DNA from: an uncultured Lachnospiraceae bacterium | GTDB taxonomy: Bacteria; Bacillota_A; Clostridia; Lachnospirales; Lachnospiraceae | Length of the DNA: 6,133 bases | Direction of reading: 5' to 3' | NCBI GenBank assembly: GCA_900556645.1 | Contig: USPJ01000088.1 | Location: 1-6,133 of the forward strand | Part shown: piece after piece, positions 1-5,755 of the stretch | How the letters are laid out: the number at the start of each line of letters is the position of its first letter | Numbering within the stretch: position 1 is the first letter of the stretch | Notes under the pieces: generated by a model | Seen by the model: the letters and a program-made list of their open reading frames with translations, nothing else | What the model was told of the DNA's origin: nothing | Databases searched by the model: none | Translations under genes and position numbers: made by a program

Positions 1-2
1 AG

Positions 3-164
3 GCGGTGGACTATCGGAAACAGAGAACCATATCCAAGGTGGCAGCATATTATCTGATGAGCCATGGAATGAGTATGGAGCAACCCTGCCGTTTTGATGT
101 AGTAGGAATATTAGGGGAAGAAATAACGCTGATAAAAGATGCTTTTCCTTACAGGGAAAGATAA
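3..164 (+). CDS. yraN: YraN/UPF0102 family protein, C-terminal fragment (5' end outside window)
   Basis: An open frame enters from the left edge and ends at TAA 162-164, giving 53 residues. It reads AVDYRKQRTISKVAAYYL, then a short linker, then CRFDVVGI and a final IKDAFPYRER. This matches the C-terminal half of the UPF0102/YraN family: the basic K-x-R-x-I helix, the tyrosine-rich helix ending in YL, and the invariant RFDVV strand followed by an I-x-x-AF ending. The family is about 115-125 aa and has a restriction-endonuclease-like fold; its acidic active-site residues lie in the N-terminal half, which is not visible here. The biological role is poorly established. The gene ends 30 nt before pgeF with no terminator between, so the two are probably co-transcribed. 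In clostridia yraN often follows rnhB, which would then lie just outside the window (known of the family, not seen). Confidence 0.85.
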   Translation, partial: AVDYRKQRTISKVAAYYLMSHGMSMEQPCRFDVVGILGEEITLIKDAFPYRER

Positions 165-182
165 AAGGATTTGTTATTTCTG

Positions 183-188
183 AAAGGA
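183..188 (+). promoter_or_regulatory. Ribosome binding site of pgeF
   Basis: AAAGGA lies 6 nt before the ATG at 195. It supports that start and fits a gene translated from the same message as the upstream yraN. Confidence 0.7.
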
Positions 189-194
189 TAAGAG

Positions 195-1049
195 ATGAAA
201 CTGGAAGATTTCAAGAAAAAGAATGAAAAGGATATATTTGAATTACAGCAGAGGGAGGAAGTACCCCTGCTTTTTTACAAAAGATTACAGGAGATTCCGT
301 GGATAAAGCATTGCTTTACCACCCGTGGAGGCGGTGTGAGCCAAGGGATTTTCTCCAGCATGAACCTAAGCTTTACCAGAGGGGATGAGAGAGAAGCCGT
401 AGAGGAGAATTTTCATCGGATTGCAAAGGCAATGGGTACGGAGTACGGAAAATACGTGTTTACGGACCAGACCCATACCACAAATGTGCGGAAGGTGGAG
501 GCAAAGGATGCGGGAGCAGGTATTTTGCGGGAAAGAGGTTATCATGATGTGGACGGTCTGATTACCGATGTGCCGGGAATGGTGTTGTCTACCTTTTATG
601 CGGATTGTGTTCCACTTTATTTTGTGGATACGGAGCATCATGCCATAGGGTTAAGTCACTCAGGATGGCGGGGAACCGTAGGACGCATGGGTCGTGTGAC
701 CATAGAAGCAATGAACCGGGAATATGGAACAAAACCGGAACAGCTGCTCTGTGCCATAGGACCGTCTATCTGTCAGGATTGTTATGAGGTCAGTCAGGAT
801 GTGGCAGAGGAATTTCAGCGGGAATTTGGTTTGCGGGGAGAGGAACTTTTGATTTCCAAGGACGGAGGAAAATATTTGCTGGATTTGTGGCGGGCAAATG
901 AAATCGTTTTGGAGGAAGCGGGAGTAAGCAGAGAGCAGATTGTAACCACCAATCTCTGTACCTGTTGTAATCCGAAGCTGTTGTTTTCTCATCGGGCCAG
1001 TCAGGGAAAACGTGGGAATCTGGGAGCGTTTCTCAGTATTTCGGAGTAA
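195..1049 (+). CDS. pgeF: Peptidoglycan editing factor / purine nucleoside phosphorylase, YfiH-LACC1 (Cu-oxidase_4, formerly DUF152) family
   Basis: This 284-aa cytoplasmic enzyme is slightly long for the family because of about 25 extra charged N-terminal residues. The family motifs appear in order: TRGGGVS (43-49) followed by MNLSFTRGDE, DQTHTTNV (91-98), DGLITDVPG (120-128), ADCVP (136-140), IGLSHSGWRGTVG (151-163), IGPSICQDCYEVS (188-200) and FSHRASQGKRGN (264-275). H94, C138 and H155 are the expected metal-binding catalytic triad. Family members have purine nucleoside phosphorylase and adenosine deaminase activity, and E. coli YfiH removes wrongly inserted L-serine from UDP-MurNAc peptides; which activity dominates here cannot be told from sequence. 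The ATG at 195 has a good ribosome binding site. The gene follows yraN and is closed by a hairpin terminator 20 nt past its stop, so it ends that operon. The Cys-rich CTCC stretch (255-258) replaces the NTC seen in many homologues. Confidence 0.93.
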   Translation: MKLEDFKKKNEKDIFELQQREEVPLLFYKRLQEIPWIKHCFTTRGGGVSQGIFSSMNLSFTRGDEREAVEENFHRIAKAMGTEYGKYVFTDQTHTTNVRKVEAKDAGAGILRERGYHDVDGLITDVPGMVLSTFYADCVPLYFVDTEHHAIGLSHSGWRGTVGRMGRVTIEAMNREYGTKPEQLLCAIGPSICQDCYEVSQDVAEEFQREFGLRGEELLISKDGGKYLLDLWRANEIVLEEAGVSREQIVTTNLCTCCNPKLLFSHRASQGKRGNLGAFLSISE

Positions 1050-1068
1050 AGAATAAAAGAGTAAATGA

Positions 1069-1112
1069 GAGCCTTAAGAAAATCTTTCGATTTTCCTAAG
1101 GTTCTTTTTCTT
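1069..1112 (+). terminator. Intrinsic (Rho-independent) terminator of the yraN-pgeF unit
   Basis: Arms 1069-1084 and 1089-1104 pair over 16 positions with one G-U and one A-C mismatch. They close on a 4-nt TTTC loop and are followed directly by a T-rich tract (TTTTTCTT, 1105-1112). It begins 20 nt after the pgeF stop. It separates the housekeeping unit from the transporter unit, which therefore needs its own promoter. Confidence 0.9.
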
Positions 1113-1139
1113 GTGGGAAGAAAAGTACCATGCTACACT
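1111..1139 (+). promoter_or_regulatory. Candidate promoter of the GntR-ABC operon (extended -10)
   Basis: TTGTGG (1111-1116) as -35 and TACACT (1134-1139) as -10 are separated by exactly 17 nt. A TG at 1131-1132 gives an extended -10 (TGCTACACT), which can compensate for the weak -35. Transcription would begin near 1146, leaving a leader of about 45 nt. The -35 overlaps the last bases of the upstream terminator's T tract. No better sigma-A pair was found between 1113 and 1190: ATGACA (1145) with CATAAT (1163) has a spacer of only 12 nt. Confidence 0.5.
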
Positions 1140-1163
1140 AGTGTATGACAAACAATAGTACAC
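1134..1163 (+). promoter_or_regulatory. Candidate operator for the GntR/YtrA regulator
   Basis: A perfect 12-bp palindrome, TACACTAGTGTA, occupies 1134-1145 and contains the whole candidate -10 box. Its right half GTGTA (1141-1145) is also inverted relative to TACAC at 1159-1163, with 13 nt between, so two overlapping dyads span about -12 to +18. A regulator bound here would block RNA polymerase. GntR proteins bind as dimers to inverted repeats close to their own gene, and YtrA-type operators tend to be longer than those of other GntR groups. That this regulator binds these particular bases is inference. Confidence 0.55.
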
Positions 1164-1177
1164 ATAATACGCACAGG

Positions 1178-1184
1178 AAGGAGG
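1178..1184 (+). promoter_or_regulatory. Ribosome binding site that selects the GTG start of the regulator
   Basis: AAGGAGG is a near-perfect Shine-Dalgarno sequence, 6 nt before GTG 1191. An ATG at 1189, only 4 nt after it, is out of frame and stops after two codons (ATG TGC TGA). No other in-frame start exists back to the stop at 1146-1148, so GTG 1191 must be the start. Confidence 0.85.
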
Positions 1185-1190
1185 AATCAT

Positions 1191-1565
1191 GTGCTGAATT
1201 TAAATTTTCGTGACACAAAGCCGATTTATATCCAGATTAAAGACGGCATTAAAAAACTGATTATAACGGGGGCAATCTGTGCAGATGAAAAGGTCCCGTC
1301 AGTAAGAGAGCTGGCGGAAAGTCTGGCAATTAATCCCAATACCATACAGAAGGCATATAAGGAATTGGAGACAGAAGGATATCTGTACAGTGTTTCCGGC
1401 AGAGGAACCTTTGCATCCTCGGATGTGATTGCAGAGCCGGGGAGAAAGCAGGAACTGATGAGGGATTTTGAGGAGGTAACGGAGGAATTGTTGTATCTCA
1501 CCGTTACGTCGCAGGAATTGAAGAACTACATTGACGAGATAGCCAAGAGGAGGATGGAAGAATGA
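1191..1565 (+). CDS. GntR family transcriptional regulator, YtrA subfamily
   Basis: This 124-aa DNA-binding protein probably represses its own operon. Residues 9-75 form the winged helix-turn-helix: PIYIQIKDGIKKLIITG (11-27), VPSVRELAESL (35-45), the recognition region INPNTIQKAYKELE (47-60) and the wing EGYLYSVSGRGTF (62-74). These are the standard GntR consensus blocks. The remaining 50 residues form a short helical tail with no FCD, UTRA or aminotransferase domain, which defines the YtrA type, usually about 120-130 aa. YtrA regulators typically sit first in operons encoding ABC exporters; B. subtilis YtrA controls the cell-wall-antibiotic-induced ytr operon. The effector here is unknown. 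The start is GTG with a strong Shine-Dalgarno sequence. The stop TGA overlaps the next gene's ATG as ATGA (1562-1565), indicating translational coupling. A palindrome on the candidate promoter supports autorepression. Confidence 0.93.
   Translation: MLNLNFRDTKPIYIQIKDGIKKLIITGAICADEKVPSVRELAESLAINPNTIQKAYKELETEGYLYSVSGRGTFASSDVIAEPGRKQELMRDFEEVTEELLYLTVTSQELKNYIDEIAKRRMEE
1548..1553 (+). promoter_or_regulatory. Ribosome binding site of the ABC ATPase gene
   Basis: AGGAGG lies inside the last codons of the regulator gene, 8 nt before ATG 1562. It shows that the ATPase has its own initiation signal in addition to coupling through the ATGA overlap. Confidence 0.75.
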
Positions 1566-2461
1566 TACAAGTAGAAAATCTGGTAAAGGAATTTGATGGA
1601 TTCCGTGCGTTGGATGGAACGAATCTCCATGTGGGAAAAGGAACGATTTATGGATTGGTAGGTCCTAATGGAGCAGGAAAATCTACGTTGATTCGCCATC
1701 TGACCGGTATTTATAAACAAGATGAGGGTGAAGTAAAGATTGCAGGAGAGCCGGTATTTGAGAATCCGGTAGCAAAAAGTAAATTTGCTTATATTCCTGA
1801 TGATTTATTTTATTTCATGCAGGCAGATACCTTGGAGATGAAACGCTTTTATCAGGGAATTTATCCTGAGTTCGATGGAGAACTTTTTGACCGGATTGGG
1901 AAAGCCTTTCCGGGAATAGACCCAAAGCAAAGTATCCGCAGACTTTCCAAAGGAATGCAAAAGCAGGTGGCATTCTGGTTAGCGATCAGTGCAAGACCAC
2001 AGATTCTGATCTTAGATGAACCGGTGGATGGTTTAGATCCGGTGATGCGAAGACAGATATGGAGCCTGATCCTGCAGGATGTGACAGAGCATGGAACGAC
2101 CGTGCTAGTCTCTTCCCATAATCTGAGGGAATTAGAGGATGTATGTGACCATGTGGGGATCATGAACCATGGAAAGATTATTATTGAACGTTCGTTAAGT
2201 GAACTGCAAAGCAGTATTTGTAAGATCCAGGCGGCATTCCAGGCAGAAATGCCAAAACTTCCGAAGGATTTAGAAGTGCTGCATATGTCAACGACGGGAA
2301 GAGTCCATACGATGATCGTAAGAGGAGAACCCAAACAGATCAAAGAGCAGTTTACGGCTTTAAATCCGATGTTGATGGATGTATTGCCGTTAAGTTTAGA
2401 AGAAATATTTATTTACGAGTTAGGAGGTGCTGATTATGCAGTCAGGGACATCCTGTTTTAA
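1562..2461 (+). CDS. ABC transporter ATP-binding protein, YtrB-like exporter type
   Basis: This 299-aa cytoplasmic ATPase energises the permease encoded next. It has Walker A GPNGAGKST (34-42), the signature LSKGMQKQ (128-135), Walker B ILILDEP (148-154) with catalytic E153, D-loop GLDP (157-160) and H-loop H186 in SSHNL. All catalytic residues are present. The Q-loop position reads AYIPDDLFYF (76-85), with Asp where most ABC ATPases have Gln; I recall this from YtrB-type exporters. The first 215 residues are the nucleotide-binding domain. Residues about 216-299 are a C-terminal extension of the kind common in ABC-2 exporter ATPases. The last 26 nt overlap the permease gene, and the permease ribosome binding site lies inside this gene, so the pair is expected in fixed ratio. 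The substrate cannot be read from this subunit. Confidence 0.93.
   Translation: MIQVENLVKEFDGFRALDGTNLHVGKGTIYGLVGPNGAGKSTLIRHLTGIYKQDEGEVKIAGEPVFENPVAKSKFAYIPDDLFYFMQADTLEMKRFYQGIYPEFDGELFDRIGKAFPGIDPKQSIRRLSKGMQKQVAFWLAISARPQILILDEPVDGLDPVMRRQIWSLILQDVTEHGTTVLVSSHNLRELEDVCDHVGIMNHGKIIIERSLSELQSSICKIQAAFQAEMPKLPKDLEVLHMSTTGRVHTMIVRGEPKQIKEQFTALNPMLMDVLPLSLEEIFIYELGGADYAVRDILF
2422..2427 (+). promoter_or_regulatory. Ribosome binding site that sets the permease start at ATG 2436
   Basis: AGGAGG lies 8 nt before ATG 2436. The in-frame GTG at 2427 uses the last G of this motif and has no Shine-Dalgarno sequence of its own, so the longer 633-codon reading from 2427 is not the real start. Confidence 0.85.
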
Positions 2462-4328
2462 TAAGACGATTTTCAAGAAAAACATTACGCATTTTTGGCC
2501 AATCTGGGCAATCTGGCTGGTGGTTCAGATTTTGGTACTTCCGGTAAACATTTTCCTGCTGACCGGGGATGATTATCTGCGAAGAATCGGTGACGGAGAA
2601 AATATAGCACAGATTAAAATGCAGAATTATATCAATGCACTGGATATTGCCACAGAACCCATTCTTGTTTTTATAGCTGCACTCATCTGTGCCATGGCAG
2701 TATTTTATTATCTTTATCAGAGCAAAAGCTGCAATATGATGCATGCACTTCCGGTAAGCAGAAAAGAACTGTTTGTGACGAATTATCTGTCCGGCTTGCT
2801 CTTTTTAATGATTCCTCAGGCAATTTCTTTTTTAATAAGTATCTTTGTTTGTCTGGGAAGAAACATTACAGATTTAAAATATCTGTTGTGGAGCTTTTTG
2901 ATGATTTTAGGCATGGCATTTTTTGCATATAATTTTGCGATTTTTGTAGGAATGTTAACCGGACAATTTGTAATTATGCCAATCTTTTTCTTCCTTTTGA
3001 ACTTTCTGGTCTTAGGAATACGGATGATTTTAGAAGGAATCATTATGCAGTCTGTCTATGGAATGCGGATGGTTTATGAGATGGGAAAAGAGGAAGTCTT
3101 GTCACCGCTTTATTATTTGACCAGGAAAGTATCTCTGGTGTTGAACTATTCAGAGGGAGGAGATGCCTATCAGATTGTTGTGACAGGAGGAAAAGAGATT
3201 GCATGGTATGCTGTGGCAGCGGTTGTTTTTCTGGTGCTGAGCTATATTTGCTATAAGAAAAAACAAATAGAAACCGTGGGAGATTTTATCGTGATTTCGT
3301 GGATAAAACCGATTTTCCGATGGGGAGCAGTCCTATGCGGTTCCGGTGTGGCGGTGATACTGGGAAATGAAATTGTGGAGAACATGGTGGGAGGAAACAG
3401 CATTCTTCCGGGAGTGGTATGTGCAGTCATAGTGGGAGCCATTGTGTTCTTTTTGGCAGAGATGCTTTTAGAGAAAAAATTTAAAGTGTTCAGTAAAAAA
3501 AGATTATTGGAATGCTGTGGAGTTTTGGGAATATCATTGATGATTCTCTGTGCTGTCCAGATGGACGTCATGGGATTTGAGAAGAAGATACCGGAGGCTT
3601 CCCAGATAAAACAGGCTTATATCCTAATGGATATTTATGTAGAAGGAGATGAGAAAGAAGAAATCAATGAAATTCGAGAGATTCATCAGATGCTGTTACA
3701 GGAAAAAGAGGTAATTCAGGAAGCCGTAAAGGATGAAACGGATACCATGTATGTTACCCTTTGTTATATAATGAAAGACGGAAGCAAACAGGAACGTACC
3801 TACGAGATTCCGTGCACAGAAAAATATTACAATCAAAACGATTCCGTTTTACGGAAGATTGTGGAAAAAGAAAATCAATATGAGAATTATATGAAAGGAA
3901 CTTTCGGGAAAAACTATAAAGAGAGTGTTCCGGTGGCAGCATCTATCGATATGTTCCATCCGGAGAATGATACACAGGAGAATATCAATCTTGGAAGTGA
4001 AACGGCGGCAAAGCTTTATGAGGCAATCCAGGCAGATGCAAAAGAAGGAAATCTCAAAGTGATGCCATATGAATTGGGACAAAAAGAAAATTACTATAAT
4101 GCTATCTATATAGAATTTTACAATCCAAAGGGATATCAGAGTGTTTTCCCGGAAGAGGCATATGATGATATCTATGCCTATGAGTCAGAAGGCAGCAGGG
4201 GGGCTTATATTGAATTTTCAAAAGATTGCAGTCATATATTGGAGGTATTGCAGCAGGCGGATATTTTCAATGAGAATTATAAGCTGATAACCTATGAGGA
4301 ATTCAACAGAGAAATAGACAAACAATAG
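2436..4328 (+). CDS. ABC-2 type transporter permease with large C-terminal extracytoplasmic domain
   Basis: This 630-aa membrane protein pairs with the preceding ATPase. Hydrophobic segments suggest nine helices: about 20-43, 74-95, 113-138, 147-170, 176-197, 254-273, 294-311, 322-344 and 358-376. Lys/Arg-rich loops after helices 2 (SVSR-like PVSRKE, 106-111), 6 (YKKK, 273-276) and 8 (EKKFKVFSKKR, 346-356) fit an N-terminus inside and a C-terminus outside. The MHALPVSRKELF stretch (102-113) is typical of large clostridial ABC-2 permeases, where it probably forms the coupling region facing the ATPase. Residues about 380-630 are hydrophilic, rich in Glu, Lys and Tyr, and lack a lipobox or recognisable enzyme motif; they may correspond to the DUF6449-type C-terminal domain of such permeases (recalled, uncertain). 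The context suggests export of, or defence against, a peptide, drug or cell-wall-active compound. No terminator is visible after the TAG. Confidence 0.9.
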   Translation: MQSGTSCFNKTIFKKNITHFWPIWAIWLVVQILVLPVNIFLLTGDDYLRRIGDGENIAQIKMQNYINALDIATEPILVFIAALICAMAVFYYLYQSKSCNMMHALPVSRKELFVTNYLSGLLFLMIPQAISFLISIFVCLGRNITDLKYLLWSFLMILGMAFFAYNFAIFVGMLTGQFVIMPIFFFLLNFLVLGIRMILEGIIMQSVYGMRMVYEMGKEEVLSPLYYLTRKVSLVLNYSEGGDAYQIVVTGGKEIAWYAVAAVVFLVLSYICYKKKQIETVGDFIVISWIKPIFRWGAVLCGSGVAVILGNEIVENMVGGNSILPGVVCAVIVGAIVFFLAEMLLEKKFKVFSKKRLLECCGVLGISLMILCAVQMDVMGFEKKIPEASQIKQAYILMDIYVEGDEKEEINEIREIHQMLLQEKEVIQEAVKDETDTMYVTLCYIMKDGSKQERTYEIPCTEKYYNQNDSVLRKIVEKENQYENYMKGTFGKNYKESVPVAASIDMFHPENDTQENINLGSETAAKLYEAIQADAKEGNLKVMPYELGQKENYYNAIYIEFYNPKGYQSVFPEEAYDDIYAYESEGSRGAYIEFSKDCSHILEVLQQADIFNENYKLITYEEFNREIDKQ

Positions 4329-4367
4329 AAAAGACGCACTTCCTTTGGGACTCCTGTTTAAAAATGC

Positions 4368-4396
4368 TTTACAAGAAACGGCAGATATTGTAAAAT
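4368..4396 (+). promoter_or_regulatory. Sigma-A-type promoter of der-plsY
   Basis: TTTACA (4368-4373) and TAAAAT (4391-4396) each match the consensus at five of six positions and are separated by the ideal 17 nt. Transcription would start near 4403, about 28 nt before the der ATG. Readthrough from the transporter unit is also possible because no terminator is visible after 4328. The two boxes also form a perfect 7-bp inverted repeat, TTTACAA (4368-4374) and TTGTAAA (4388-4394), with 13 nt between. Confidence 0.65.
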
Positions 4397-4415
4397 CAAG
4401 CGGACGGGGATTAAG

Positions 4416-4423
4416 AAAGGAAG
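4416..4423 (+). promoter_or_regulatory. Ribosome binding site that sets the der start at ATG 4431
   Basis: AAAGGAAG ends 7 nt before ATG 4431. A GTG at 4425, two codons upstream in frame, is too close to this motif to be used. Der proteins typically begin [14 protein letters not shown], which the ATG start gives exactly. Confidence 0.8.
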
Positions 4424-4430
4424 AGTGCAT

Positions 4431-5753
4431 ATGAGTAAACCGGTTGTAGCAATCGTAGGACGCCCAAATGTGGGAAAGTCTACACTTTTTAACGTGCTGG
4501 CAGGAGAGAGGATATCCATTGTTCAGGATACACCGGGAGTAACCAGAGACCGGATTTATGCGGAAGTGACTTGGTTAGATAAAGCATTTACATTAATAGA
4601 TACCGGAGGAATTGAACCGGACAGCAAAGATATTATATTGTCACAAATGAGAGAGCAGGCGGAGATTGCCATTGATACGGCAGATGTGATTATTTTTATT
4701 ACAGATGTCCGTCAGGGTTTGCAGGATTCGGATGCAAAAGTGGCAGACATGCTGCGGCGTTCACAAAAGCCGGTGGTATTGGTAGTAAATAAAGTAGATA
4801 ACTTTGACAAGTTTATGCCGGATGTGTATGAATTTTATAATCTGGGAATCGGAGATCCGGTTCCGGTTTCGGCGGCATCCCGTTTAGGAATCGGAGATAT
4901 GCTGGATGTAGTGGTGGAACATTTTCCGAAGGACAGTGCACAGGAAATAGAGGATGAAAGACCACGAATCGCAATCGTGGGAAAACCGAATGTGGGAAAA
5001 TCTTCTATGATTAACCGTATGTTGGGAGAACAGCGTGTTATTGTTTCAGATATAGCGGGAACCACCAGAGACGCCATCGACACCAATGTGAAATACGATG
5101 GAAAGGATTATGTTTTCATCGATACGGCGGGACTGAGAAGAAAGAATAAGATTAAAGAAGAGATAGAGCGTTACAGTATTATCCGTGCAGTAACTGCCGT
5201 GGAACGGGCGGATGTGGTCATTGTAGTCATAGATGCCACGGAGGGAGTTACGGAGCAGGATGCCAAGATTGCAGGCATAGCCCATGAGCGGGGAAAAGGA
5301 ATTATCATAGCCGTTAATAAGTGGGACGCCATTGAGAAGAATGACAAAACCGTAAAAGAACATACAGATAGAATTCGTCAGATACTCAGCTTTATGCCTT
5401 ATGCGGAAATATTGTTTGTTTCTGCAAAAACAGGGCAGCGGATGCATAAAATATTTGATATGATAGATATGGTCATTGAAAATAATAGTATGCGGGTTGC
5501 CACAGGTGTATTAAATGAGATTATGACAGAGGCAGTTGCTATGCAGCAGCCACCTTCCGATAAAGGAAAGAGACTCAAGCTTTACTATATTACACAGGTT
5601 GCGGTAAAGCCGCCTACATTTGTAATTTTTGTAAATGATAAACAACTGATGCATTTTTCTTATACCAGATATATTGAGAACCGGATTCGGGATGCTTTTG
5701 GATTCCGGGGCACATCACTGAAGTTTATCATACGCGAGAGAAAGGAAGGGTAG
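4431..5753 (+). CDS. der: Ribosome assembly GTPase Der (EngA), two G domains
   Basis: This 440-aa essential GTPase acts in late 50S ribosomal subunit assembly. The first G domain has GRPNVGKS (10-17), the switch I PGVTRDR (35-41), DTGG (57-60), NKVD (120-123) and SAAS (147-150). The second has GKPNVGKS (184-191), AGTTRDAID (209-217), DTAG (231-234), NKWD (296-299) and SAKTG (331-335). The last ~90 residues form the KH-like domain, with the conserved [11 protein letters not shown] (393-403) and the [16 protein letters not shown] ending. Every G motif is intact and the length matches the family (about 436-440 aa in Firmicutes). An acidic linker (171-177) joins the two G domains. The gene has its own promoter within about 65 nt upstream, and plsY follows after 2 nt, so der and plsY are one transcript. 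Confidence 0.97.
   Translation: MSKPVVAIVGRPNVGKSTLFNVLAGERISIVQDTPGVTRDRIYAEVTWLDKAFTLIDTGGIEPDSKDIILSQMREQAEIAIDTADVIIFITDVRQGLQDSDAKVADMLRRSQKPVVLVVNKVDNFDKFMPDVYEFYNLGIGDPVPVSAASRLGIGDMLDVVVEHFPKDSAQEIEDERPRIAIVGKPNVGKSSMINRMLGEQRVIVSDIAGTTRDAIDTNVKYDGKDYVFIDTAGLRRKNKIKEEIERYSIIRAVTAVERADVVIVVIDATEGVTEQDAKIAGIAHERGKGIIIAVNKWDAIEKNDKTVKEHTDRIRQILSFMPYAEILFVSAKTGQRMHKIFDMIDMVIENNSMRVATGVLNEIMTEAVAMQQPPSDKGKRLKLYYITQVAVKPPTFVIFVNDKQLMHFSYTRYIENRIRDAFGFRGTSLKFIIRERKEG
5741..5749 (+). promoter_or_regulatory. Ribosome binding site of plsY within the end of der
   Basis: The purine tract AAAGGAAGG lies in the last codons of der, 6 nt before ATG 5756. It supports this start and a coupled der-plsY arrangement. 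Confidence 0.7.
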
Positions 5754-5755
5754 GG

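Larger units (their letters stand above)
4330..4434 (+). pseudogene. Possible 3' remnant of a gene once upstream of der (DUF512 radical-SAM protein tail?)
   Basis: The frame is open from 4318 (after a TAG at 4315-4317) to TGA 4432-4434, with no ATG or GTG start. Its last 30 codons read like a protein tail, including [20 protein letters not shown]. The TGA overlaps the der ATG as ATGA, the usual arrangement of a translationally coupled gene pair. In several clostridia the gene directly before der encodes a DUF512 radical-SAM/PDZ protein, and the IVKSSG-x-x-L pattern is what I would expect near the end of that family (recollection, not an alignment). The frame is short enough to be open by chance, so this is a proposal rather than an established feature. 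The der promoter lies inside it. Confidence 0.35.

Noticed and set aside
366..992. Minus-strand open frames opposite pgeF (366-641, 660-992) and a plus-strand frame at 605-787
   Set aside because: They lie wholly within pgeF, whose protein matches a known family along its full length. Their translations have no recognisable motifs and no ribosome binding sites.
1145..1168. Alternative promoter ATGACA / CATAAT for the regulator gene
   Set aside because: The two boxes are only 12 nt apart, too close for a sigma-A promoter.
1861..2343. 160-aa minus-strand open frame opposite the ABC ATPase
   Set aside because: It is a shadow of the ATPase coding strand; its product has no coherent family features, while the plus-strand gene has every ABC motif.
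4329..4367. Possible terminator after the permease gene
   Set aside because: No stem of useful length followed by a T run could be paired in this stretch, so readthrough into der is left open.
4218..4430. 70-aa minus-strand open frame crossing the permease-der gap
   Set aside because: It is antisense to the permease end and lacks a ribosome binding site. The plus-strand frame in the same gap is the more protein-like reading.
5046..5447. 133-aa minus-strand open frame opposite the second half of der
   Set aside because: It overlaps the second G domain of der, which is unbroken and fully conserved, so the antisense frame is a by-product of codon use.
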